From Hybos culiciformis (taxonomy: Eukaryota > Arthropoda > Insecta > Diptera > Hybotidae): a stretch of 64,000 nt of DNA. Position numbers and translations under genes: made by a program. This document shows positions 26,001 to 40,978 of this stretch, piece by piece. The stretch spans positions 101,851,372-101,915,371 of the forward strand of contig OZ023274.1 in NCBI GenBank assembly GCA_964007475.1, read 5' to 3'. Within the stretch, counting starts at the first letter, position 1. The number at the start of each line of letters is the position of its first letter. The notes beneath the pieces are model-generated. The model ran no database searches, was not told the DNA's origin, and saw nothing but the letters and a program-made list of their open reading frames with translations.

Positions 26001-29000
26001 AACTAAACATATGCGTAACATTATGTTATTTAAAAAAAGAATAATCAAGGTCTTTAAAAAATATTTCTAATTACCTTAAATTGCACAAAAAAATATTACA
26101 ATGTTCCAATTATTTTTTTTCTAACAGTGCCAGGGTTATTATGTTTAAAGTATAAAATTATTCATATAATTAGAAGATATTTAGGTATTGATGTTGAAAA
26201 ACAGTTTTTTTTTTTTTTTCAGACAAAACTAACAATTAAAACCGTCATGATAACATACTTTATTTTTTTATCTTGTATGCATTAGCATTGAAAATTTTGT
26301 TTGAATTATTATTAAAAAAAAAAAGTCTGTTCATTTTGGTGGAATAGTTGGTGGAAAATTAGGTCAAATTAAATTTTGTTATCATAGAAAAATAAGTTAC
26401 ATATTGCTTTTTTTTATAGATTTAATAAAAGCTTTTTTAAATTTAAAACTAAAAATGATTAATGTCTTAGGATGAATTAAATTAAACATATTTAAAATGT
26501 TTATTGAAAATTTTTTTTGAACATTCAAGAGGATGATATGAATTACTCAAAAAAAAGAGTATCTATTACAATATTTTCGGAACTGATACAATTTTTAATT
26601 ACCATTATTAACACCAAAAATGTCATTTCTCCTCATAAAATTAACTACGTTAAATTATACTTTGAGATGTACTTCCAAAAAACATTGTTAAATAATTTTA
26701 AGAAGAATTTTCTTTCTTTTTTTTATAAATATCGAAAGAATATTTTCTTTTCTCTTGAATATGTAATTCCAATTTTATATACATTATAACCGTAGTACTT
26801 GTAAATATTTTTGATAAAGAGTACCCAAAATTAAGATTTGTTTCCTGTATTGGAATTATAACCATACAACTGTATCATAATGGCACTAGGAAATTAGCTC
26901 CTTGCATAATCATAAATTTCAGTTTCAATTTTATCTAAAGTTCTTGCAATTTTTCTATGTGTTCATACTGGTTTCTGAACTTAGAAAACAGTCCGCAGGT
27001 TTTAAATGAACTTTGTTAAGTTATATTATCATGGTAAATTGCCTGCTTTTTTTAGATCGACATTCTATGGGAAATGAAGTTTATCTCAAGATTCTCATAG
27101 GATGAATAATTTCGTCGAGATAAAAAAAATAAATTAAAAATCGATTTTATACTTTTAAATGATGTGAAAATATTAATGTTTTATGTGTTAAATTCAAGGA
27201 AAAAAATTTAATAAAATCGAATGAAAAACCTCCTTTGTGATCCTTAGAATACGAAATTATAATAAGCATTACATTGAGAAAATTCATATTGACATTTTTG
27301 TATTCTTTATACCATAATTTTTTTAATAACCAAGAAATTTTTTTTTCTTCTCAGATTTGAAAAGCATTTACAAATTTACAATTTTACGTTAAATTCAATA
27401 TTCAATATTCATTCATTAAAAATTCACCATTGTTGGTTTTCTTTTAACGTTCTTGTAAAAAAATGCTTTTAAAAGTAAATTTTTTGTTACATCATTTTTG
27501 TACTTAACAAAATTTAACTTTATTAAAAATGTTATGTTTTTATATAACAGCCAACTTGTTTGCTAAAAAAAAAATATAAAATGATTGGAAATTGTTATGC
27601 AAAAAAGTTATGTATAAATGTTTTATATGCTCAGAATCAGCTATTGAATTAAAACCCTTAAGATTGGATGTTGCAAATATAATGTTTTATGATCGTGAAA
27701 ATTGTTAGGAGACATTAAACAAATTGAAGTTGAAATGTTTTACAATGAGAATATGATAAATGTGAGATGGTTGTTTCTTTTACCAGTCTCATTAAATTTG
27801 AAGCATTTCTTCATATTACCATTTTTAAGTTTCTTCTATAAAATCAAATTAAAAATCATAATTTTGCAAATTCGAATTAGCCCAATTTTTGCTAAGCCAT
27901 TTAACAACATGATATTTTTGCATAATTGTATTCAAATATTGAAGTCATTTTATGAAAAATTTGTTTATTAGGAAAAAATATGTTAGTATTACTTGTATAA
28001 AAATTTACAAGGATATTTAACTCCTTTAGAATGGAAGAAAATTCTTTTAAACCATTTTTATATCGATTTTGTAATCTTTTATAATGATATTAATTTTTTT
28101 ATATATACATTATTCTGTTTTAATGTGAATTTAAAGACTTCAAGTCGTGAGAATCGACAAAAATGTCTTGAGAAATATCTGCTTTTTTTTTTTGTAGTAG
28201 AAAACATCTCATTAAAGTAATCGTGCTGGTGGCTATTTTCTATACTATATTATATACTAATGATAATTTTCATAATTTTTTTTGAAATGAAAATTTAAGA
28301 AAATTTTAAACTAAAATTATTAGATATGTATACAAATAAAAGATGAAAGATATCCTGTGCATAATACCCGAAGCAATTCATAATGAATACAGAATAATTT
28401 TTCGATTAATTATTTTTTTTTTGATGATGCTCTTATGGGGATTTTTTTTTTGTATAATATCGAAACTTTTTATTGACTTCTTAACAGACCGAAGGAATTA
28501 GAAGTGGTACAGCAAGGAACTATCGACAATGACCACGACGGGTTGTAAAAAAGACATTATAAGAATTATTGCTCTTAAATATTTTTGCACAATTTAATAA
28601 TAAAATTGGAGTTTCTTGAATTTTCAGACATTACCAAATTCCCATTATTCATGAAAGTCTGATAATATAATAAAAATATATGTATATGCTATTTTGAGTA
28701 CATAAACTTTATACTATATTCTTGAACGTGAAACTTTTCATCATATTCTTCAATTTTAACATAAATTTTGGAACAAACTTTTTCAAAAAAAAATTTTAAT
28801 ATTAAATGTCTCTGCTAGTGTGATGAATTTAAAAACTCACTCATTGTCAATTCGGGGTTTTTAATTGACACATAAGTGACGTTTGTAATATATTTGAAAT
28901 ATTTTGCATTAAAAAAAAAAAACTGAAATGTGTAACATAAACATAACAAAGCATCATCATGAATAAAAAGTTTATATATTTATATGTACATATATGAAAA

Positions 29001-31899
29001 AGACAATAAATTTGTGATTCATGTGTGTTTATTCAATTTTTTCAATGTAAATATGAAATTAATTTTTTCCTGTATAAAATTATCCTGTTACATACTTTAA
29101 TTTAAATTTTAAATTCAAAGTATTTATAATTTAACTCAACGGGGAATATATAAGCTTTTTACAAATTTATTAAAAATATTGGAAGGATGTGAATTGAGTG
29201 AAAAACTCCTTTAAGTTAGTTATACTTATTTAATACCGCCAAATATTTGAATTATGTAATTTTTTTTATCAATTTTCTTGTTATTATATTTACGGAATAC
29301 AATAACTTTGCAGACATTGTGGTCCTTTTTTCTAAATTCTATGGCTCTTAGATTTCCTGGTCTGATTTTTTCACTTTGCTACTACATTTTAAATAAATAA
29401 ATTTAATTATATATTTTGATTTATTAGTCAAAATATATAATTTGGATGCGATGAGTTAACTCAGTTTGACTTTGATGAGTTAATTCGTTATGAATGAGTT
29501 CTGGTTTAAAATGGTATATGTATATAATATGTATACGCTTGATTAAGTATGAAATATCCATATAAATATATCTTTAACGCTTAATTGTTAGAGAAAAAAT
29601 TGATGATAGTATTAATTTCTTTTTACTTAAAACCAATTTTATAAAAAACTACAAAAATTATTGAAAATAAACTATATTTTGAATAATTTCTGCTTAAAAT
29701 GTAACTTATGAAAATTTAAAATATTGGGGATACCGCGATAATACGGATGCAAACATAGACGATAAGATAAAATTATTTCTTATAAATTTGAATGAAAACT
29801 TTAGAAAAATATTGATTTTAATTATTTAATAACCTGAATACATTTTCATTTTATATATTTAATCAAATACTTTTAATACTACCTACATATATATATATAT
29901 ATATAGTTTTTTCGAAGATACTATTTCTCTAATTTTATTTTTTTTTGCAATAACTGCGAGCAAAAGAAATTCACACTTTTATGGAATTAATTATTCGATT
30001 GGATTTAATATAGAGTTTACTTTTTACTTTTTATTTTAAATATTAATTTCATTATATTCTTCGAACTGAATTTTAATATGATAGCAATTTATTAATAAAA
30101 GATCAAAAATTTCGGCTGCATTGCATTACTATACAATTCTTTTTTTCTCTGTTAATGTAGAGTGCTATGTTTCATTTATTATTAAAATGCAGCATATTTA
30201 TTATTATCTACATTATTATTATTATTACTATTATTATGCACAATATAAAAAAATTATTTATATAATATAGCATGATTATGTTGTATTATGTTTTATCGTA
30301 AAAGATGTTTCGCTTAATTTTCCTGCAAATTTTTTTATTTTTATTTTTTTTTTTTATCTTTAACAAGGATTGCAGCATATTTTCCTGTTGTTGTGCTGTT
30401 GTGTATTAAATATAATATCAAAATGCACTTTAAATTGATGTTCAATAGATATTCTTAAAAGATGAAGAGAAAAGGAACAAAAAAAAAGGGATATTAATAA
30501 AATATTAGATTATTCGTGGTTTAAATAAGATTTTCACTATAAAAGCATTTAAGGTGATGGTTTTTACATTAATAAATTTCTTCATGTCTATAAAAGATTT
30601 TCTTATTATTATTATTATTTTTGTTTATATTTTATTGCAGTGTTTAGCTATAATAAACTTTAATCTGTGAGCATTCAGTAAAGAATGAATTGGTTGTATG
30701 TATGCTTTCAGCGACGAAATTGGTTTTTTTTTTCGTGACATTTGGTCGACTACTTTCGGCACTGGACAACTGTTCGATTTTTCTGCACAATTTTTAAACA
30801 TTTATGCGAAATTTTTTTTATAATAATTATTAATAAAGGCGAAACACCGTTCGACTAATAAATATCATTAACTCATTACTATATATGTACGTACATTATT
30901 ATGCATATATACATAATAATTTTATTTCTTTTTCAAAACTTATATAATATTATAGTTTTTATTATGGAAAAACTTTATGCTAATATTATTAAAAAGAAAA
31001 ATATTTATTTATTTTTATTTTATATATAAGAATAAAGATAAATAATATTTTTCCCAAGTTCAAAGAGATATCATTTTGATGAAATATTTATATTGTTTAC
31101 ATTTTTACCTTTTGAATTATTTTCTGAAATTTAATTAATTTTCTTGAAAATATTTAATATCTATTCACAATTAATTATTATTTTGGTTAAGAGAAGAAAA
31201 AAAAAATAAGTAAAAAAAAATATGAAAATTTATATGAAAATTGAAAAAGAGGATTCATATTTTATTTTTTTTTTTTAAATTGGTTTTATAAATTTGAATT
31301 TAGTAAATAGGTATTTGGAGAATATTTTTTGTTTTCTCGATTAATTTAATTTAAATAAATAACAAAATAAATTTTTTTTTTATATAATTTGGGTAAAATG
31401 TACGAAAAAATTATTTTATGTGTTCATTATTCATTATATAGATGTTGTTATATTTTAAAAAATTCCTTTTGCTGAAAATTTTTGCCAAATAATAACATTA
31501 TGTATATAGTTTTTGTATCAATTATTTAATAAATTTCAATAAAAATAAATATTTCTTGATGATTGAAATGTAAATTTGACTTATAGTGAACGGCGCAATT
31601 CAATACTATAGTCATATCATAACTAAGATATGTTTTCTTTTCATAAAATAATGTAAGGTCGGTCTTAAATTCCTACCTTGTGGGAAGTAGGTATTATAAA
31701 AAATAGATAGATACTTACAATATCGCACAAAAAAATAATAAAATAAATCGTCGGAAATTGAGCTTTTAAAAAAATAAATATTCTATGCGACAGATTTCCC
31801 TCTATAATACATAATAAATTATTTATTTTTTTGATCTTTAATCACTCAACTGTGAATGTTTATTTAATTATTATTAAATAAAGAAAAAAATTATGATAA

Positions 31900-31923
31900 A
31901 AATAATAATAATAATAATAATAA
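31900..31923 (+). repeat. (AAT)n microsatellite
   Basis: A run of about eight AAT/ATA units, uninterrupted. It is the longest perfect trinucleotide run noticed in the desert. Confidence 0.75.
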
Positions 31924-32428
31924 TTTTTTATTCATAACTTAAAAAAATAATAACTTCCTTTTAATATTAACTTTTTGGCACATCAATTTTATTCTGTTTA
32001 AATATATGTTCGACGAGTATAACAAAAAAAAATTGAAGAGAAAATTTAAAACAAATAAAAATAAATTTTAAGTTACACGATTTTATTATTTAAATATGTA
32101 CTAAAAAAAGGAGAAAATAAAAATCAGTATATAATTTACGCATCCAAGAAAATATTTTTTTTATGTTAGCAAATTTGTTGATAGGCTTAATTTAACTTAA
32201 AATCGTAAGGGGCTATCATAAAACGAATATTGGTCTATTCCTTTAATAGATTTTAATTTTTAGTTAAATATATGCAAGTCAACAAATTTTATAATGTGCT
32301 ATGTATATAGGATAATGGTGAATGTGAACTTGCAATTTTTACTTTTAACTCACTTCTCCCGAACTTCCTGAAATTTTGTATGCTTATATAATTTTGCTCA
32401 AAATTTAAAAGTCGATCAATTTGATTTT

Positions 32429-32483
32429 GTCGGTAATGTAGTTTACAGTTTTTTTTAGTTTCTACCGAAACTGCATTACCGAC
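32429..32483. repeat. Short hairpin-forming inverted repeat
   Basis: GTCGGTAATGTAGTTT (32429-32444) pairs with AAACTGCATTACCGAC (32468-32483) with one mismatch around a 23-base loop. It could be a transposon remnant or a structured non-coding RNA; nothing nearby decides between them. Confidence 0.5.
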
Positions 32484-35400
32484 GAGTTAGAATTGGTAGT
32501 TGGATGTGGACTACTGTATTATTACATAGAGATTAGAGACCCACAGAATTTGTGTTTTAAATAAAATCGTTGAATAACAGGCGAAAGATAAAAAAAAAAA
32601 AAAATTAATTTTATCTTTTGGCAAACATTAAAAAAAAAAAACATATTAAATTCTAATTTTATCAAATATTAAATTTTGCAAAAGGCAAAAAAAGAAATCA
32701 CAAAATAAAGATAAAAAAAAAAATTTTCCGTATTTTTTTATTTTTCATTCATTCCTAGGTATTTTAAATCTAAGAAACATTTTTTTTTTTTAATTTTTAT
32801 CTTAAGAAATATTCGAAGAGAAGAAAATAAAATAAGTTATTTAAAAGTATAAGAACTAAAGAAGGAAAAAAAAAGGAGAATTATCCCTGACTCAATAAAT
32901 TTATTATTAAAAATATTTTTTAGGAATTTTTTTTTTTTTAAATCTATCTGAAAATTTCATTCAAGTATTTTTTTTTTTGATTAGGAGAAAATATATTTTC
33001 TTGTTAATTTTTTTTTTTTATAACAATTTTCTTTTTTTTTTTTTCTTCTTCTTCTTGCCTTTAATGGTTTATTAATTTTTTGTTTTAAAAAAAAGGGAAC
33101 AAAATATTTATATAAAAAAAAAAATAAGGAATGAAAAAATATTATGAAAAAAATTAAACCACCATAAAAAGGAAACGCACAAGCTTTAATAATAATGAAT
33201 GAAAAATTTTCTTGATTGTTTTTCATTTTAGCCCATAATTTTCTTATTTTTTTTTTTTGCCAACATTACTTTTTATTTCAAATTTTATGTTTCCTTGTAA
33301 AATTATTTTAATTTTCATTTTCATTTTCATTTTTTTTTTTTGACAGTGTTAACCTTTTACATTTTGGTTTTATGATAGAAATGACGTGTGATGTGATAAA
33401 AAAAAAATCCAAAATTAAAAATTCGAAAAATTATTAAGGTGAAAATATGAGTCTTCAAAGAATGGGTAATTCTTTGTTTTTTTTTTAAAAGTTTTCAAAT
33501 ATCAACTTAAAAGCTGCATGAACAAAAAAGTACCACATACATAATAAGCTTTAGGAGGTTGTCACACCACCATTTCGGAAAAGTGGAAAATTTTACTTTC
33601 TACGATGAATAGTTTTATTAAAAATGAGTTTAAAATTTCAGATTTTGAATGGCTTTCTTGGTTTGGTCAAACCTTAATACATAACATATCTAATTTTATA
33701 TGAAAGAAATTGCTTGGATCACCTGAACTAAAGATACTATATTAGATTCAATGAAAAATGTGTTTCAAAAGGGAGTCTATGCGAATAAAATGTTTATTAG
33801 AGTGTACTGAGAAAATCGAGTCATATAATTTCACACCCATTTTATTTTTAAAAATATTTGGTCTAGAACACTTTTCAAAGTAACTTTGCAGAATTATTTA
33901 ACATTTTTTGTATCCGGCTCTGGGTATTATATACAGGCAATTATATACAGAAGAGAAACTCTTGGCAGAGTTCAGATATTTCAAAAATATCTGCCAATAA
34001 TGGGGACAGTAGTGGTCTTAAACAAGCTTTGATAACTACGATTTTTTTTTGAAAATTGTGTATATTAGAACACTAATTAAAATTTGATGTAAAAATACAT
34101 AATAACGTGGAAAATAAATAAATTGAGAATTATGTTTTTAAATTAAAATTTGATTTTCAGTAGAAAATTAAAATTATATAAATTTTAAATATAAAGTAAA
34201 CCATAATTCACGTTCCCTAATATAACCTTTAAATATGTTTTTGATCTGTGTTTTTTAAGAAAAAATTTTATGCCCAACAGCTTTTTTTGTTTATAATTTT
34301 TTTTTAGTTCCTTATAATTTATCCTTTTTAAATTATCTATGCTAGAATTCATATGTCTGCTGTGTAGAGAACCTAAACCGTCCTATTGTTTTTGCAACAA
34401 CATAAATTTTACGTGGTCGTGAAAGCTTAAAAAACTTTTTTTTTTTTTTTTTAATTTTTCCTCCAAAGAGGTTCAATTGTTACAAAAAAAAAAAAAAAAA
34501 GGAAAATTTTTCTGTAAAATTTTATTTATAATTTTCAAATTGAAAAAATAAGTTCTTTGTTTCTCTTTGAATTAAAAAAAAAAAATAAATAATAAAATTA
34601 TTTAATAAATAAGGTCTTTTTTAATCCTGCCAATAACCCAGGATGCTTATTTTTTTCTTTTGTGACCCAAGAAAAAATAGAGCAAATAGTACACAAATTA
34701 ATTATTCTTTGTATTTAGTTCTACAAAGATATACTTCGATTTGTTAGGGATTCGAAAATTTATGGCTCTCTACGAGTTTGGTGCAGTAATCATTTTTCTT
34801 CTCACTATGTGATTTATTTGAAAAACAAAGAACTTAAATTAAAACAAATAATATATTTTCCTTGATTCATTTTGGTTTAATTATTAATTTTCAAATAAAA
34901 TTAACAAAAATACAAATAATGATGATATCAGCCGATTTTAGTGATATAATTTCAATCATCCTCTACATTTAAATTTTTAATTCACCTTGTTTGGCCTGAA
35001 CTATACTTATATTTTGTGGTACATAACATAATTCAATCGAATCTATAATCACAACAATAAAATAAGTGATTATGGGTGCTCTTTTATATAGGTACTTCAA
35101 TTTAATATTCTCAAAAATTAATTTACTATAATACAGATTTTTATTTGAAATCTTTTTTCTTTGCGTAAATATTTAATGGTAAAAAATAATTTTTTTTTTA
35201 AGAATTTTTGAATAGCCTTATGTAATTAATTGAATAATAAAAATTAATTCAAGTATATTTCCAGCGTACATAATACCGACCTACATACATTTTCCAAATT
35301 CATACACATATTAATACAATTGGTTTATTAATTATAGATAATATTATAATGTCTACTGAAATTTAGTTCATGAACATGTAATTTAGATAATTTATTTGAT

Positions 35401-38400
35401 TTCCTGTTTTTGATCTTGTTTCCGTTTTTTTATATATTTTTATAGCTGCGTATATAAAATATATTATAATATGTTTTTATGTATAACATAATATTTGTAA
35501 TTTCAATTATTATTATTATTTTTTTTTACTTTACACATGTTCTTAATTACTTTTCCAGTTTAAATAGAATTTTAATAAAAGTATTCATATTTGTAGAAAA
35601 AATTATACAAATGAAATTCAAATAAAATTTTTTCAAACACTAAGGGCTAAATTAATGAATATAAAAATTGATAGAATTAGCGAATTCCAGTGGGATATTT
35701 TTAGTTTCTTACCTAAAACAAATTGTATTGAATTGAATCTATCGAATGGAACTTGAGAAGGTTTTACATACAGATTTCCTGTTTTGGGTTTTTAAATCAT
35801 TTTAGATTTTTTTTTTCAAATAATTCTCAATGGTATTATGTACTTGGGTTAATGTGGATTTATATATAATAAGTTTGTTTTGTGTACTTAATCCGTTTTT
35901 GTCATTATGTTACTTCAACAAAAATGTAGAATATACATAATATTTTGTTCATAAGAATGTGTGTTGAAATAATATTCTAAATTAATATAACTACTATTTA
36001 TTTATATGTGTAAAGCTCACTAATTAAATGACTTTCATTATTTAATAATTATATATATTATTTTTCCTTTACAACATCCATCGTCGTATATATATTATTG
36101 TGTACATATAAGAAAAGTTTGTAAATATAAAAAATAATGACTTAAACATATGGACCAGATTTCCGTCTTTCACATCATTTATAATTGGAAGAATTTCTTA
36201 CTTTTTATTACTATTATTGTTATTATTTTTGATGAAAAAATTATATATATATGTATATAGATTATTTTCTTAAATCCTTTTATGTGCCATACTAAAAGGA
36301 TTTATGCTTTAAAGCTGTTTCTTTTAATTTTTTTATTTTTTTTTGTTATGTTTATTTACCATACAGCTAAAATATAGAGTTAAGAGTTAAACATAAAAAT
36401 GTGAATTATTGATCATTAAAGAAATTTGAAAAAAAAAAAGTTTGTTTGGGATAAATTAAGACACTTACAATTCGAATAAAAAGGACTTGGGAAGAAGAAA
36501 AAAAAATGAAAATTTACTGTTTAGGGACATTAATTTTTACAGTCTTTGATTATACTTAATTTTTAATCCTTCGACTGATTAATTGATTTATTTTTTGTTT
36601 GCTTGATTTTAAATGGTAGTGAAAAAATTATTATTATTTCTATTTTGGAATGTGATTGCTAGCGTTGCCATCAACAAATAGAGATAAATAGCTTCGGAAA
36701 AATTGCCTTATTACACTTTATCTTTTGTCAACTGTAAATTGGAGAAAATAAATATGACTTATACTATACTAGAGTAAAATATTAATACGAAATACAAAAT
36801 AGTTCAAGGTTCGAATAAAAATAAAAATAATTGAAACACCACAGACACAGCTAGGTGCAGTTAAAAGCAAACTTGTGGAAAATCTATCTTCAAAAATATT
36901 TTAATTTTTATTGTAAAATTTCAGAAAATGGTAGTTATAATGAATCAGTCTTGAAATAGTAATTAACAGCTAAAAAATGAATAAGAAACTAATTTACTTT
37001 TCTTAAATACCTTAACCAAGAAAAAAAAAAAGAAACTAATTTTCACTTTTCTTATTATTGGAAACTTTTAATTACAACTAATTATGCAGAGAAAATTTAA
37101 TTTTCTATGATGTAAGTGTGCGATTTTCATGAAAAAAAAAAAAAAAAACAAATTTCCATTTTGGTCTTGGTTTTTTTGAGTAATTTTCTTAAATTGGAAA
37201 ATTCGTGATGAATAAAAAAAAAGAAAAAATAAAAAAGAAAGCGTATTTCTTTATCTTTTGAAAATATATAAAAAAAAAACTTTTTTACACCTTTGAAATC
37301 ATTTCTTGATTTTTGAGGGCTTCCATAGAAGGTAATTCTATTTTTGTCAATTTATTTTTGTCACATTTTTTTGGCAATTTCTTTTTTTAAATCATATAAA
37401 ATTTAATTTTCTAGAAGGTTTTATACCATGAAGGTTTATTATGAGATTTTGTTATTTACTCAAACGGATAGTGAGCATTGATCATTGATAAGATCCTACT
37501 TATATACCTATATGTTTGCTCTATTGATATCTGAAACTTCTCTCATATATCTTAGCATGTCATTGTATGGCGTTTCCCGCCAATTAGTCAAGGCTCCACT
37601 GTTTCAATATTATGTACTGTACTTTTAGGACCTGATTTTCTAAACCTTTAAAATATCTTAAATAACTCTACTAACTTCCAATAGTTATTTAATCTGTTGT
37701 GTTTCAGTAAAATTATATGTAAGCAACCATCAAAAGTTTTGCAACAAAAAACACATTTTCCACATTTTCCTCTTTAACATTTTTCCAATTTTTTTTTTTT
37801 TTTTCCGCAACAAAAAATGATGGAATCCTAAAGTTGAAAAGAAAAGTCATGAATCAGATTAAAAAAAAAAAAAAAAAAGTAAAATTTTAAAGAAAAATAG
37901 GGAAAATCTTAGAGAAATTTTTGATTTCCTTTTATGATTATGTGTTCGTACCATCTGCAATTGTTTGGAAAATGAATGGTATTTATACATTGAATTAATT
38001 CTGTAAGGAATTGTAAAATATTACTAGCAAAAAAAAAAAAACTCTTCAAAATTTTTGCTTTTGGCTAAATTTTATTGATGATTATCTGCGACAACATACT
38101 TTTTCGTTTCGTTTTTTTTTTTTTTTCTTATTTTTGTATAGAATAAGAAATATGTAAATTATATAATTTGTTAAGCGGTCATGTCAACAGTTTGCCAAAC
38201 TTACAAATTCTATCTTAATATTTTTAATGACTTATTTAAATACAATTATTTTTTCTAGTTTGAACTTATATTAATATAATAATTGCGTAAATAACGATGT
38301 TGTATTTTCGGAGAAATTTTTCTCACAGTATACTCTAGGAACTTTAAACCATTTTGAATATATTGATCACTACCAGTACTAGCTAAACCAAGGAACCAAT

Positions 38401-40922
38401 TGAAGAAAAATTAATTTGATATCCAATCCGGAAGCTATCCGAGAAAAATTTTGTATAAAAATTCTACAACATAAAATTATCCAAGAATAACTCACTGCGG
38501 ATGTGCTCTATCCACTATGTACAAAATTTAAATGATAATACGTAAAAATTGAGTGCCTGAGCACAATAGTTTAATATTACATTATTTTATTTAAATAATA
38601 ATGTTTGTGTATTTTTCTAAATAGTATCAGAAAAACCTTAAAGTGGTTGTTCCTTCTGGTTGAATTCATTAAATTCTTGAAAATATAATTTTTGAACAAA
38701 TAAATTACAGAATTATTTCGAAAAAATGTAATAAAATAAGATAAGAGAAAAAATATATAAAACTTGAGAAAACTTATACTTAATTTTAAAGAATTAAATA
38801 ACGAAAATAATTTGTTTTATTTTTAAATGGGGGCTGTGTCAGCGTGGGATCAAAATTCGGCCCGGGCATTTTTGAGCAACCAAGACGTGTTAATATTTTT
38901 CTAATGCAGAAATCAGATCGATTTTACTCAAAAAATTAAGATTTTAATTGGAAGTATATTGATTATTTAAAATAATCTAAATCACATTGTGTGAGAATAT
39001 TGAAGTTAAAAGAAAAAAATTTATGGAAAGAAAATTCTGTATCTTGTAATTTTCAAAAAAACTTTTCTCATCTGAGTAAAGTTTTCATAATAAACTTTTA
39101 ATTGACACATAGTAGAACGAATATGTATAAAGTTATTATTTATATATTGTTTTTAACGAATTTATTCATTTTTTAATATCAATTTTCTCTATAAAAATAT
39201 GTTTTCTTTAATTTTCGACAGTAACTAACTTTTAACTATATATATTGTTAAAATGAAAAAAAAATTTTATATGTTAAACTTCAAATTAAAGTGTCTCTAA
39301 AATATTATGCAAAAAACAAAAAACTTTAATGTCCAACTCATTCATTTTCTTTCCAATTTCATTATTTTAAAATTATGTAAATTTTTCTTTTCAAAAAAAA
39401 AACTTCTATTCTATTCTTTATTTCTGTTTAAAACTACAGATTCGTTTTTTTTTTGTTTTTTTTAAGTAATATCCCATTTTCTTTTATGTGAACGAATAAA
39501 AATCTGTTTTCCTGGATAATCTACATAATTTTTTTGTTCCCCCAAAAAAGAAATAACTAAAAAAAAAACTTTAGAATTACTTAAATCCCATAGCAAAAAA
39601 AGAAAGGAAAACTATTTCAGGGAAAATATCAGACAAAAAAAAGTAAACTCTTTTGTGCTCTTTAAGTGAAACTCCTGACCAATTTACAATTAGAATATAA
39701 TTTGAACTTTGGACATAAAAATTTTTCATATTGAAATTCTTATTTGCTCATGCATTTCTGGGAATAAAATTAAGAAAAAAATTTAAATGATAATCAAGTT
39801 TGAAATAACTTAGAGATCTTATAGTCTAGTACAGCATTTTTTTTTCCGAGACATAAATTTTCCAAAAATTTAATATAATAAGTAAAGAAGTTGGTTGGAA
39901 CTTAGTAATGATTACCAGGTGGTATGAAGTTGTATGAATGTTTCTTTGAAAATTAGTTACGTTTTATATGAAAACTTAAAGATGAAATACGAAAGTTGAA
40001 ATAAACAAAATTAGTTAAAAATTAGTTAAGTAAGCATAAGAGATTTTAAAGTATAAAGAAAAAAAAAAAACATTTATTAGTAAATCAATAATAAATTTAA
40101 CTTTAAATAATGGAAATACATATTTTCATGTCGCAATTATTTTAAATAACCAATATTTTTCCCTTTATTCAGAAGCTAACCTTAAAAGTACTATTATTTA
40201 ATTCTTTTATAGTCTACTAGTTTTAAGAAATCTTTTATCTAACTATGAGTACATATAATATATAGATTTCTTTTAAATTTAATTCAACTAGAACCAATTT
40301 AGTTGAACTGTTTCTTGATTTTTTCGAAAAATGTTTGCACTTCGTAGAGACATAAAAACTTTTTAAAATTGGAAAAGTATTTATTTTTTTTTCTTTTTAC
40401 TATACTGTTCAAGAATTTAGTTTAATTCGTAATTGTATTAAGTATTAAAATATTAAATTTTTTTGCATTGCAAGAATGAATGATAAGTTTAATCATGTTA
40501 TATCTATTAAGTTTTTTTTAATAAATATTTATTCTTTTTTTTTTTTGGGAGATAAAAATTCTAATTTTTATTTATTTTGACTCATTGAAAAACTAGTTTT
40601 TTTTTTGGTTCGAAAAGGTATACCTACTTCCCTGCTCATTATTAATTTTTGCATTTTATTTTAAATTTTTTTATTCAACATTATGACTTTTTTCATAAGT
40701 TTAACAATTTTCTCATTTGAAGGAACCCTTCTTACACCTTTTTTTGTTTTATCTGAACTTTGGGCAAAAACTGTTTTTAAGAAGTCCACATTTTCGATTT
40801 TTTGTTTTGACCGTTTGAGTGGCGGTAGAATATAAATAATTTATCTCTGCTAGGACAGAAAGTATTACTAAAACCGTCTTTGAAAATGCAGAAATGTAAA
40901 ACTTTTTTTTTAAAGTTGATTA

Positions 40923-40978
40923 TATAGTTAGTAAATGAACTGCTATAGTTAGTAAATGAACTTAGTAAATGAACTGCA
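40923..40978 (+). repeat. Short tandem repeat with core TTAGTAAATGAACT
   Basis: Three imperfect copies of a unit with the core TTAGTAAATGAAC lie head to tail. The first two are 21 bases apart; the third is shortened. Confidence 0.65.
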
